From Platynereis dumerilii (taxonomy: Eukaryota; Annelida; Polychaeta; Phyllodocida; Nereididae): a stretch of 64,000 nucleotides of DNA. The stretch lies in the NCBI GenBank assembly GCA_026936325.1, contig JAPTHN010000013.1:19370632-19434631 (forward strand), given 5' to 3'. Both the position numbers and the translations under genes were made by a program. This document shows positions 12,122 to 22,392 of the stretch, piece by piece. The notes under the pieces are model-generated. The model was given only the letters and a program-made list of their open reading frames with translations. It was not told where the DNA came from and searched no databases. The first letter of the stretch is position 1, and each line of letters starts with the position of its first letter.

Positions 12122-13830
12122 GATCATGCGGCCATTTGTTAAAGGGTTGCATAATACATTGGCACAACAGCTATCAACTAATTGTGTGAGATTTATTTAT
12201 CTGAATATTTTTAACATCCACTTATTCACATGGAATTTTTAAAATTCTACCTTCATTACATGGGGTATTTCGTGAGTGGACTATGCCTATCTCACTGAAA
12301 TGGTTTCCGATTGTTCACTGCAATTTTATATTTTATCATTGGACTTTTTCTGAGACATGTGCGCCATCTTACCTGCCAAGAACATAGGTAGGTAATGGAG
12401 CATCATAAAATGTACTATCTGAACATTTGAAACATTCCTGTACTTTAAATTGCTAAGATCGGAAAATGTTCACTAATTTATCAACTAAATTTCGGTTGAA
12501 GAGAAAGGAATTAGCATAACTGTTTATCTGCATTCATGTTGTTCAGTTTCAAAATTTTTTTATCTCGACAAAGTGAAACTGTGAATTTTCATAGGCCTCT
12601 CTTGTCAATCATCTACCTCAAGACTTAGATAGGCAGACGCACATGCTGACCAAGAACCGTGACTGACTATAAGACTTCTGATCAAAAACGCACACCCCTT
12701 AAAATAGACGGAATTTGTTACAGGCAATTTAATTAGTACGCGATTCTCAGGTTCTTTGCCCACTAAATACATAGCATTTTTGATTAATCTGATTGGTGCA
12801 GGTGCAAGAGAACGTCACACATGTTGACAGATCAAACGTAGTAACTACCAGCATTGCCTTGATTCCTCACTGACAACTGTGAATCATACGAATCGCGTGG
12901 TAATTACATCACCTGTAATTGCTTGGCCAAAGATTTCGAAAATTTGACAAAAATTCATTGCTTTTCCAAAGAGCCAGATACAATTTTATATTGTGTTTGA
13001 AATTTGGGATTTTCAAAGTCCAACAGGATTGCATTGATAAATATTGTCACATTTGGGTGATTATCTAAGCATTATATGACACAACTTTTTGAAAAGCATG
13101 TGACCAACAAAAATGTGAAAAGCACCAACTTGGGCAAAAGTTCCGACCAAAACCAATATGTGGTATAAAAATGCTTTACAGATGTTTTCATTACCATGCG
13201 ATTCTTGTCATTCACACTTGGCTGTCAGGAATCAGTGCTAAACCAGCACTTACTACGTTTGATAAATCCAATGTGTTACGTTCAATTGCTTCTAAACCAA
13301 TCAGATTAACTGAAAATGTCATGTATTTGGTGGTTCTAGAACTTAAGAATCGTGTAGTAATGAAATCACCTGTAAGGCATCAAAGTAACCTGTTTCATTA
13401 CCCGAAAAGTTAACAAAACTGATTCTGATGTGCTAAAATGCAAAAATGTTTTCTGACTCCAGTTGCATTGATTGTGATTTTGGTTTTTGAAGCAGTCTCA
13501 CAGACTTTCACTAAGTGTGGTCTCTTTCAATGTTTTCCAGTGAAACTCACCAAACCATAATGGACTGGATATTCAGCTGTAGTAGTAGTACTATTTTATT
13601 GGCTGTATAAAGTTGCATCAGAAATGCATAAATCGATTTATAATACTGAAATTTTTTTGGTGATTTAATTATTAGGTGAGTCTATCATTTCTAAGATTAC
13701 ATGAGCGAAAAATTGCATAGCCATACCTCAATTAGAAGTTTTAAGTTTTTAAACTGTGTTATGTAAAATGTGCACGTTTCAAGTGTGAGCAGTTTAGATA
13801 GACTAAAAGCTTGGCTGGTAGACACGAGGC
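12122..13830. other. Interior of the 5.3 kb element, nothing recognised
   Basis: AT-rich, short frames only, no domain or repeat seen. Confidence 0.4.
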
Positions 13831-13831
13831 A

Positions 13832-13886
13832 GGCAGACAGATAGATAGACAGATAGATAGACAGATAGATAGACAGATAGATAGAC

Positions 13887-13984
<98 letters not shown>

Positions 13985-13985
13985 G
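13832..13985. repeat. GATA/GACA microsatellite
   Basis: Runs of ATAG and mixed ATAGACAG units over about 150 bp: an interrupted GACA/GATA part on the left and an almost pure GATA part on the right. Confidence 0.9.
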
Positions 13986-14292
13986 AATAGAAAGATAAGT
14001 AGATACAGAGCAGAGAGAAATGAGAGTCAGTGTAGTGGAGATGAATACAGTGGACAGAAGTCACAGAACTAGGGTCTGTTTCTGAGCACTTTGCTGTTTT
14101 TGTTGATTTGGTTTGCAATTTGCTTGTTTTCTATTGTCATGATTGGTGTTCTGCCTTATAAACAAATACAACATAATGAATATATGATGGTAGTATACAA
14201 CCATACAAATGTCAATGATCAATCTTTGCTGTTGAAGAAATATTTATTGGTTTACTGTACGATTTTCATGCAGTTACCTTAGTCACCATTCA

Positions 14293-14338
14293 CAGTTACC
14301 CTCGTCATTCAATTATTAGAAAAGCAGCTACCCTCGTC
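14293..14338 (-). promoter_or_regulatory. Right subterminal GACGAGGGTAACTG-type sites
   Basis: Two inverted copies of the subterminal 14-mer (14293-14306 exact; 14325-14338 with one change) lie about 100 bp inside the right end, mirroring the three on the left. Confidence 0.55.
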
Positions 14339-15446
14339 CGCATTTAACATGGGATCCAATGGGATGACCTAGTTTTTTCAATTTATTTTGACAAATTGAG
14401 ACGAGGGTAACTCAGTTACCCTTGTCCAGTTTTGCCACAGTGCATTTGCAGATGTGAAACTGAGGAATTGATTTTTCATTGTGACTCTAAATAACACCTC
14501 ACTGGATTATATTAAATTAAGTTATCTCAGTTTTCTTTGGCTGTTGGTCACAAGTATGATTAACTCCAAGAAACTGGCCTGCCTTTGGCCCTCCGGGCCA
14601 AAGCAGTCAGTTCTGGCTAAAGTATGATATAACGTTCTCACACCTGATAAGTAGCCATTCATTCAAAACGTGCCAATAAAGGATTAAACGGCGTATTTTC
14701 AACAACAAAGGTATTGTCTAACTTAGACTCATATTCATTGTTTGTTGCTAACTGTTTTGTCTGTTAAATCAGCACACATGATATTATAATGCCTTATACC
14801 ATTCGACACCTCTGTCAGCCAATCACATTACAGTATTTCAGGGGAATAATTCCCATATTCTTTGCTGTCCAGTTATCCTCTCATGTTTGACTGTTAGAGT
14901 GTTTGTCTCATGGTATAAGCCGGTTATTCACCATGGGATCAGGAATATGTATTTATCAAACCTCGTCCTAAAGGTCTCGGGTGATAAATCACATATTCCC
15001 TCTCCCGTGGTGAATAACCTTTACAAATCCCATTCACAAATCATAGTGAAATAAGATGACACCATGAGCTGTGTCATACTAACACCATACTAAAATCATA
15101 AGAGCCTGTAATGTTTTCTGCCTAGGGTGTTATTTGCTTAAAACCCTTACTCTTATGAAACACGGTCACTTCTGCAATCCGTCAACTTCAACAAATCTAT
15201 AATGTTTTGAGAGTGTATTTTACATGAAAAGGAGTGATTTAGATAAATCAAAACTATCAAATAACATGAGATGATGGCATATCCAGTAGCAATGTAAAGT
15301 AGTCAACGAGTGACTTCCTGGAGTTACTTACAATACAGCAGCATCACTTGTAAAATGGCAAATAGACTTTGAAAAATGAAAAAGACTCAGAAAAATGAAA
15401 ACCAAGGAGCTTTTGACTTTCGTTATGGTCAAATGCGATGCCACTG

Positions 15447-16443
15447 TGTTTTAAGAGCATCTTGTTATTGCTCCTTAGGTTAAAAGTTTCGTCAGATTTC
15501 GGCTTAATCAGATTTTGAATATACAAAGGAGCTTGTCCATTTACTGCTTTCCAAGTTGTTATTATCGTTTTCATAGCTACATGTTTTTCAAGTTTGCAAT
15601 TTGCTTCATTCCAAAACTATGATGTCAGAGATTAGTTGAATAATTTTGTTTATTACAAGCACAGATTTCAGGAAACTGTCAAATTGCAGTGACACATGGA
15701 TGATGTATGTTTCACTATGCACTGTAACTGAACCAAACAGACTACTTAGCCTCAAAGGAGAGTTACAATTACTTACAAAAAAAGTTGTTTGAAATTGTGA
15801 TCACGGGTGTCTTGTGAAACACAGCAACACAATTTGTTTGAAAAACAATGAGGTGCAACACTCAGCTTAGACCTTCATTGTTTGTTGTTGTTGTCCACAA
15901 ATAGTAACATTGCCTGACAGTTTTAAATTCCTTTGTCGTTAACTGTGATGTCAAACTCTGAACTGATATGTCACAGATTGAAGATTAGACCAATCACATT
16001 GACAGATACCTGATGATGTCACCGTTTAACTGCAAAACGAAGTTTTTCAAAAAACACATAGTTATGAAAACGATAATAATATCAGTTTGAATTGTATTCT
16101 AGCTGGAATCGCAGCCAACGTAGCTGCTTCATATGCTGGCTTACACTGTCATGCTTTTTTTAATTTTTCAATAAGTCAAACTGCTGTTTTGGGCAACTTG
16201 AAGTTTGTTCATAAAACGACTTGATGCTCCATATAGAAGACCATTTCCATGGTCTAGTTGAGGAGTCACAAGTGCATTTACAACTGTTTTGCAAGTTTCC
16301 TTGTCCAATGACTTCCCAATTAGGTGAAGTCCCTCAAATCAGGTGCAGATTTTTTTGAATACCAGTTTCCATATCAACAAGTCAATTTGAAGTGGTATAG
16401 CTGAATTGTATAACAAATTCTTCCCTTAATTAAGGGGGAGGGT
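15447..16443. other. Intergenic, nothing recognised
   Basis: No exon, known repeat end or tandem structure recognised. Confidence 0.4.
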
Positions 16444-16725
16444 CAGGGGTGCCGGAAGGAATCGCGGGCGGCAGGGGCGGTCAGACGAAAAGGGGCAAAT
16501 CATATTCACGCCAATTTTGCATGACAAAATTTAAATAAAGAATCTATGATAATTTGAATGTATACTTACTAATTTCAGTAATTTGCACCTAAAATTAGTA
16601 AAATAGGGCCTAATAATGTTTTTTTTTCTTCAAGACCTAAAGGGCACCCTTGCCCCCCTGCCCCCCTTGGACAAGGGCAGGAGGGGCAATTGCCCCCCCC
16701 CCGCCCCCCTGTTCCGTCACCCCTG
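16444..16725. mobile_element. hAT-type MITE with exact 8 bp TSD
   Basis: Ends CAGGGGTGCC and GTCACCCCTG, flanked by GGGAGGGT at 16436-16443 and 16726-16733. An 8 bp duplication plus CAGGGG-type ends is diagnostic of hAT elements. The interior ends in a C-rich run. A relative with a different 8 bp duplication is at 37430-37671, and an internal piece of the family lies at about 32386-32500. Confidence 0.85.
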
Positions 16726-16733
16726 GGGAGGGT

Positions 16734-16918
16734 TGGTCTAGTCATAACTTTCTGGGCTGTCAATCACTGGGTCCAGCTCTTGCCGGGTCACCTGGGCCTA
16801 TGTTGGACGGCTGCTTCAATTATCTTTCACCTCCATGCTGTGTCCTCTTCCTGTCCTAATTAGCCCGCCAAGTGCATACATACAGGACATAAAGCCCCAC
16901 TCATCCATTCATCCACCC
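16734..16918 (+). mobile_element. tRNA-derived SINE (family A)
   Basis: Body blocks GGTCACCTGGGCCTATGT and CCAAGTGCATACATACAGGA and a CATCCATTCATCCACC tail mark family A. It begins directly at the right target duplication of the neighbouring hAT MITE. The A and B boxes are degraded. Confidence 0.65.
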
Positions 16919-16919
16919 G

Positions 16920-17725
16920 GCCTCCCTAAATTAACAATTTCAGAGATATATTATATTAAAAAGGATTACTGGTGGTGCAAAGACATGGTACAATCTTAAA
17001 GCCATTGCCTGCACACCATTTGGTAAAAGATAACAGTGCTGATAATGACCATTCATTATTTTATGCACCAAGATGATTATGGCATCGGACATAAATATAT
17101 AACCACGCGCTTTCGGTAGAATTATCCTGTGTTATTGTCTACCTATTATTAACCCAAACCTGCTATTTTCTTAAACACCAACAAGGCCAAAATATTACAA
17201 TTACAGTATTTTCATATTCAGTCACCACTAATAACCTGGCAACTGAGTACAAGCAGTTTAAATAGACATTGTGTCTGATTTTTTACTAAATAATTTTCAT
17301 TGATTTATGTGGAGACTAATTGCTATTTAACTATTGATGTAAATTTGTATTGTTTCCACAAGTCTGCACTGTCAGTGAAGTCTGTATGGCATATCTATTT
17401 CATTATGTACATTTCTTGTGTAGTTTCTTGACATTATGTTTGTCACTGACAATAGAATTTTTAGATTATTAGTATGCAGCCTCTGCAACATTGCCATACT
17501 GAATAGAAAGCATTATGCCACACCTAAGAAGTTATGCGGCCTCTTTAAGGTGTTTTTTTCTTGTCAGATAAATAATTATAAGCACATTTCCCCAACTATC
17601 ACAGAACTGGGGGAGCTTAGGTCTTAGGATACCTAATTTTCAGGGAAGGATACCAGGCTTCAGCCAATCAAAAGATAGATTATCCTACCTGTCTTTATTC
17701 AAGCAAGTTGTGATTTGTAGAGTTC
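16920..17725. other. Intergenic, nothing recognised
   Basis: AT-rich; no exon or repeat identified. Confidence 0.4.
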
Positions 17726-17727
17726 CC

Positions 17728-18212
17728 ATAGCCGAATGGTCGGAGCGCTTGACTGCAACTCCACTGGAACTTGGGGCTCTGGAACTCAATTGGAGTGGGT
17801 TGGTTGTGGCTGTGGCCGGGGAGGGTGGCCACTTGTGTCGCCAGGAGTTCACCCTCTTGTCAGGTTTAAGCAGCAACACCTCCAGCCAGACTCCCCTCGA
17901 CTGATGGATGACTGGACAAGTTCTCGAAGTATATAAATGCTGCTGCCATTACCGTGAAATAAATAATTTCAAGCAGAGGAAAACTACCTACTGCTTATTT
18001 GATGGTTGCCCCCTGATGGTTTCCCCCTGAATGAATGGGGGCATGTGCCAGAATCCCAGTCTACTCATCACTTATCATGGTGGCTACTTTAGCAATGAGA
18101 GGAGGTCAATCTTGTAAATCAAAAACCAAGGCAACATTTTGGTGGTCCCTCCCTGACTACTGTGTGAGAGTGCATCAGTACAGGATGTAAAGCCCCAATT
18201 ATCTATCCATGC
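17728..18212 (+). mobile_element. tRNA-like SINE plus a family-A-like tail
   Basis: CCGAATGGTCGGAGCGCTTGAC at 17732-17753 resembles a tRNA D-arm/A-box. The body runs to about 17945. Further on, TACAGGATGTAAAGCCCCAA and a TATCCAT end (to about 18212) match the 3' tail of family A, so this may be two retroposons or one chimeric copy. Confidence 0.4.
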
Positions 18213-18529
18213 TTGTTTTGGTCTTTTAAGAAAACTGAACATATATTTAAAAGGAAGGCCTGGATTATGGACGAAATGTGCACCTTAACTTATGCATAAT
18301 TTATTCAGTGTTCATGAATGAAACACATGTTGGCCTAGCCATCAAATACCCAGGGTACCATGCGCCACCAGCGTGCTTTTTTGCTGAGATCAACTTGCAC
18401 GTGGCACAACACATATGTCACTATTCCCACGTCTGCTGTGGTTGTAGCTGAAATAATCCATTTTATCTGAATATTCTTTAATATATCATCGTATTGGAAT
18501 ACGTTCTTTTGTTTCACAAGACGACGACA

Positions 18530-18562
18530 ATGGATTGCAACGGTGTTATTTTCATAAAAAAG
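18530..18562 (+). CDS. GON1 exon 1 (start codon, tentative)
   Basis: An ATG opens eleven codons (MDCNGVIFIKK) ending at a GT (GTTGGT), in the phase needed by the exon at 20861. Joined, the two give a short N-region followed by a hydrophobic core, i.e. a signal peptide. The donor is not strong and the first intron would be 2.3 kb and full of MITEs. The exon is inferred from phase and signal-peptide logic alone; another upstream ATG remains possible. Confidence 0.4.
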
Positions 18563-18715
18563 GTTGGTTGCTGTATTTAATTAGTATGTCAATTCTAAAT
18601 AAAAATACCTAAATGTGTTACTCATATATCCTCAGTATTTCGATCCTGAGCTTTGGAATTTAATACATCCAACTAAGTTTTACTGCTACTTCTACATTTG
18701 TGTTTGTATAATTAT

Positions 18716-18832
18716 GAGGCTCTGGATGGAGTTTTGCATACCCCTGTGACTTGGCTATTTTACTTTTGAATTCCCTGTCCCTTTGGAATTTTACTAGTAG
18801 TACTTCTGCACATAACCTCCGTCCAGAGCCTC
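18716..18832. mobile_element. Short MITE, GAGGCTCTGGATGGA termini
   Basis: The 117 bp element has inverted ends GAGGCTCTGGATGGAG and its near reverse complement CTCCGTCCAGAGCCTC. It lies in GON1 intron 1. Confidence 0.65.
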
Positions 18833-18868
18833 AATTTGTTTGGAAACAGTGCCTCAGACAGAGCTGTA

Positions 18869-19270
18869 CAGTACAACCAAAAATAAAGTAAGAAAATTTT
18901 CTGTCAGAAGTCCTCTGTTTAGGCCTGCCTATTTTGCCCTCTTTTCTCCTCTTCACCCCAAATCTCCTTACAACTCCCTTTGACTCCTTACAACAACCTT
19001 AGCCCACATTAAGAACTCTATTTTGACAGCCACCAATGTAACTGAAATTAGTAGAGGTGTAAAATATAAAGTAAATCAAACACAATGGGGTGATTGATTT
19101 TAAATTGGTGTTGTTTTTAAAAATGTGATTTTCATGTAATTTTAAAAGGTAGTTTCAAGCAGGTAAAAGTAGGAAGTGATTCAGGGGTAGTCAAAAGGCA
19201 TGAAAGGGTAAATTAGTGGCTGATTCTTCCTTCTTGCCAGGGTATTCATACTTTATTTTGGGTTGTACTA
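18869..19270. mobile_element. mariner-like MITE copy 1
   Basis: Ends CAGTACAACC...AATAAAGTAAG and the inverted CTTTATTTTGGGTTGTACTA. A second copy with the same ends and TA on both sides is at 37304-37949, giving the ~400 bp family length once its hAT insertion is removed. Confidence 0.7.
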
Positions 19271-19412
19271 TGAGATAGATTTATTTTTGCTTTGGGTTTC
19301 TTTTGTCATCAGACGAACGACTCCTGACCATAAATGACAGAAATTAGATGAATAGATGAATGATTCATGAACAATACTTAAAAAATATAAATCTTGTGTT
19401 GTCTGGAAGGCA

Positions 19413-19722
19413 CACTCTAAAAAATGTCGGGACAAAATTGGTTTTTTAGATTCAAAATGGTTTTTTGAAAAACCAAATTTCAATGCAAAACCAACATGGA
19501 TTTTTAAAAAAATCCATGTTGGTTTTTTGCATTGAAATTTGGTTTTTCAAAAAACCATTTTTAATCTAAAAAACCAATTTGAATCTAAATAAAACAAATT
19601 TCAATGCAAAACCAACATGGATTTTTAAAAAAATCCATATTGGTTTTTTGCATTGAAATTTGGTTTTTCAAAAAACCATTTTGAATCTAAAAAACCAATT
19701 TTGTCTGAATTTTTTTAGAGTG
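19413..19722. mobile_element. Fold-back MITE with duplicated hairpin core, CA flanks
   Basis: Same family as 5276-5464 (CACTCTAAAAAAT ends), here with CA on both sides (19411-19412, 19723-19724). The central stem is present twice in tandem (axes near 19506 and 19632), lengthening the element from 189 to 310 bp, as if replication slipped on the hairpin. Confidence 0.8.
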
Positions 19723-19756
19723 CAGGGCCTGATTAAACAAGTTCTTATTTGTCCAA

Positions 19757-20052
19757 CACTCCTAACGCAAAAGGTTCTTGATGGTATATGTAAAGAACCC
19801 ACAGCCAAAAAAAGGTTATGAATTTTGTTAAGGGTTCAACTCAATTGACGAAGGTTATAGATCCCTATGCTCCCAACTTGAGGGAAAGAGGTTCCATTGT
19901 GGGAGATTAGTGCAGCTGGATAATCTAAGTGTTATATTTATTTGCTGTTGGAACTCTTTAGAAGTTGAATAATAAAACATTTAGGGTTCCTTGTCTGTAC
20001 CAGCTTATTGAACCCTTAAAGGTTCCATATCAAACCTTTTTGGTTAAGAGTG
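19757..20052. mobile_element. MITE with CACTC ends and AA flanks
   Basis: Left end CACTCCTAACGCAAAAGG and right end the reverse complement of CACTCTTAACCAAAAAGG, flanked by AA (19755-19756 and 20053-20054). The CACTC terminus and 2 bp flank resemble the fold-back family just upstream. Confidence 0.6.
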
Positions 20053-20114
20053 AACTTACTGCAAAACAGTCATGTTTATGTCAGGAAAAAAGTATGGATA
20101 GCAACGCCCTCTTA

Positions 20115-20685
20115 GGGGCCGTTCAGAATTTATGACTGGGGGGGGGGGGTGATTGGGAGAGTTTTGCCCGAGGGGGTACTAACTTTTCACACGTGTTCCA
20201 AGGTTGGGTACACATTTTTTAAAACATGTCCAAGGAAGGGGGGGGAAAGAAATTTTAACAAAACAAAAATGTTATAATACGCACATATATTCAGTTTATG
20301 GGCAAAAGTCCGCAAATTTGTACTTGCGACTGTACATGGGGCACATGTATGACATGTATTGTTGTGTATGTCGAGGGTGTGGCTCCGTGGTACAGTGGGT
20401 AGCATCCCCGCCTTGTACGCATGAGGACGTGGGTTCGATCCCCGCTCTGGCCATGTCCAGAGGTTTTCACTATAATGAATGGTATGATTGCCTTTCAGTA
20501 TGGTGAGCGCTGGTGAGCAGATTTATCTGGAATGGGCGCTATATAAAATCATACTATATATATATATTACTGAAAATCCGCATTGAACTCAATAAGGAAC
20601 TCAAGGGGGTGGTATTAATTTTTGAGGGAAGTTTTGGCCAAACTCCCGCCTCACCCCTCCCCAGTCATAAATTCTGTATGGTCCC
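20115..20685. mobile_element. PIF/Harbinger-like MITE, TTA target duplication
   Basis: The inverted ends share the core CAGAATTTATGACTGGGG (GGGGCCGTT... at left; GGGACCATA... inverted at right) and are flanked by TTA (20112-20114 and 20686-20688), the known Harbinger target site. A SINE is inserted at 20368-20562. A related element is at 54419-54696. Confidence 0.75.
20368..20562 (+). mobile_element. tRNA-derived SINE ending GGGCGCTATATAAA
   Basis: A-box-like GGTACAGTGGGTAGCATCC and B-box GGGTTCGATCCCC are correctly ordered and spaced for a pol III promoter. The 3' end is GGGCGCTATATAAAATCATA then an AT run. It is nested in a Harbinger-like MITE in GON1 intron 1. Confidence 0.8.
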
Positions 20686-20860
20686 TTACTTGTTCCTATC
20701 TTTTGTTCCAATACATGCACAAAAATGGGGATTTATACTGACTGTCCTTAATAACTAATTTTCTGTGCAATAATTTTTCATGAATTCATACACATATATT
20801 TTGTGTATGATTCAATGTCTTGAATGAGTTTTTATGTGCATGTTTTACTTATCATTGCAG

Positions 20861-20918
20861 GTTGTCCTATGGACAGTTTTTGTATTCACAGCTCCACTTC
20901 TTCCTGTTGAAGGATTTG
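20861..20918 (+). CDS. GON1 exon 2: signal peptide core
   Basis: After a clear acceptor (TTACTTATCATTGCAG) the exon encodes VVLWTVFVFTAPLLPVEGF, a hydrophobic stretch with a plausible cleavage region before Glu-Cys, and ends at GGTAAGC in phase 1. The next exon completes the split codon as Glu. The GON2 paralogue has a hydrophobic exon in the same place, also ending in phase 1, which supports the boundary. The product should enter the secretory pathway. Confidence 0.7.
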
Positions 20919-20929
20919 GTAAGCTAAAA

Positions 20930-22390
20930 AATTCCAAAAAGAGCAAATACATGTAGAATGATTAACTGGGTTTAGTATATTGAAACACCTTTGCTTCCTT
21001 CATAATATATTTACTCCCAATTAATTTTAATTCACCTTTTTTCCCCTCCTTTTTTATTTTAACAGACTTCCATTTCTATTTGAATTCTAATTTTAACCTG
21101 ATTTAACCTGAAGTTGTCTTTGTTTTGTTATTTACATGGCTGTAGCATTTTTGTTTGGAGGTTTCTGTCCTGCGTCATTACAAGTTGAAGGCTAAAAATT
21201 GTCTTTATGAATTGTATTACTTATCTTGACTTTTTTCCTTTTTTCTATAAATTTATATGTTTAATGGTTAGTATAAATTTGTGTTATTTATCCAGTCTTT
21301 GTATTATTTTTTCATTAAGCCATGTCCTTTCATCTCATTTCATCTCATTTCATCTCATATCCAGTCACATGTGGTGCCCAAAAGCAAACTTCTGAGTTTC
21401 TCTGGGCATCCCTCCAACATATTAAAATCTCACATTTTAATTGGTGAATATTTTGTAATCGATGTTGGAAAAATAAAATATCTATATATCAGACATTTTG
21501 AATTGAGATACTCAAGGGGAAGAAAACAGTTACTGACCTAATTCTGGAACATTAAAAAATGCCACCACTTGTCAGGTCAAACGATAGTGAACATCCTTTT
21601 TTAATATTTCACTCCACAAAAATATTTAAATGTGAACCCTGAAATATGAATGTTCTGAGCCAACAACTGACTTAAACTCCTTTAAACAGGAATCTCCTTC
21701 AAACCGGTGCTTGTCACAAACGAACATTTTTCAGCTCAATAATTATTTAGAAATTTGTCGGAAGCACCGAACATCATAATTGTGTTTTGGAAAAGTCGTC
21801 ATTCCCAATTGATTTCGCCTTTTTCAAAGAAGATAATTTCCTTTCATATTTTTGCAGCTACGTGAAAATGGGTGATGAGATCAAATTTAATGAAAGTATT
21901 TCAAAAACCAAATTGCATTAATTCACTGTGTGTATTTATGAGACATTGATGCCATTCATACAAACATATTGACGTACTTCATTCATGGCAAAAGGTTATG
22001 CTTTCCACATTTATAATTGATAGCTGATTGGGTGTCAAGCACTCTGCATGTAATTGTACTCTGCCCATCAATGCAAATATCATGCAAAAAGAAATCTATG
22101 CAAGGCACTTAACAACATGAACTCAATAATTGTCAAGAAATGCCCGAAAGATGATTCTGATGTCACAATTCGCTCTTCTTACATTCTGTGTATGTATGAA
22201 ATCATTCAAGCAGATATCTCTACTTCATTTAAAAGATTTACAAATATCCAGAACACCATCAAGGCATTATACTGCATGTGCATCACTTAATTCCAAGTTA
22301 TGTACCTAATTAGCTCTAATTAGGCACAAGATCACTGGGCACTCTTTTCATATCAAAGAAATGTACATAATCTCAGACAACCATCCAGGC
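20930..22390. other. GON1 intron 2, left part
   Basis: No exon seen. A CATCTCATTT unit repeats four times near 21330-21357. A short block at 22304-22350 (CTAATTAG...CACAAG...GGGCACT) recurs loosely at 23370-23420. Confidence 0.4.
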
Positions 22391-22392
22391 AT

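Larger units (their letters stand above)
9132..14442. mobile_element. 5.3 kb TIR element, CACTGTG ends and 5 bp TSD (Transib/ProtoRAG-like termini)
   Basis: The terminal inverted repeats are 43 bp with one mismatch, beginning CACTGTGGCAAAACTGGAC at 9132 and ending with its reverse complement at 14442. Both flanks carry CATTT (9127-9131 and 14443-14447), an exact 5 bp target duplication. CAC-starting heptamer-like ends with 5 bp duplications are the known signature of Transib and RAG-like transposons. The inner half of each TIR is itself a 27 bp palindrome, and its half-site GACGAGGGTAACTG recurs in subterminal arrays. No transposase ORF is visible, so the copy looks non-autonomous; the interior holds another element (10061-12121) and a microsatellite. 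The superfamily call rests on ends and TSD only. Confidence 0.75.
7837..15446. mobile_element. Large TIR element copy (a), carrying nested insertions
   Basis: The left end (TAGTGGCAACGCATTTGACC) and right end (reverse complement of CAGTGGCATCGCATTTGACC) match the ends of the element at 58750-62614. Internal blocks 8500-8760 and 15100-15440 are collinear with 59870-60070 and 62280-62600. Two insertions interrupt it: a SINE at 8250-8450 and a 5.3 kb element at 9132-14442. No transposase is recognisable. The core blocks beside the 5.3 kb insert (8850-9000 and 14480-14680) lie in opposite orientation to copy (b). Confidence 0.6.

Noticed and set aside
13759-14118. Frame with long Tyr/Leu/Ser/Ile repeats
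   Set aside because: Produced by the GATA/GACA microsatellite.
14091-14282. Hydrophobic frame resembling a transmembrane exon
   Set aside because: It lies inside the 5.3 kb transposon and has no donor or acceptor in a useful phase; no similarity to the receptor TM exons.
20390-20450. Possible functional tRNA gene
   Set aside because: Pol III boxes are present but the cloverleaf is not closed and a SINE body and tail follow; the same holds for the tRNA-like heads at 33300-33416, 57490-57560 and 55300-55370.
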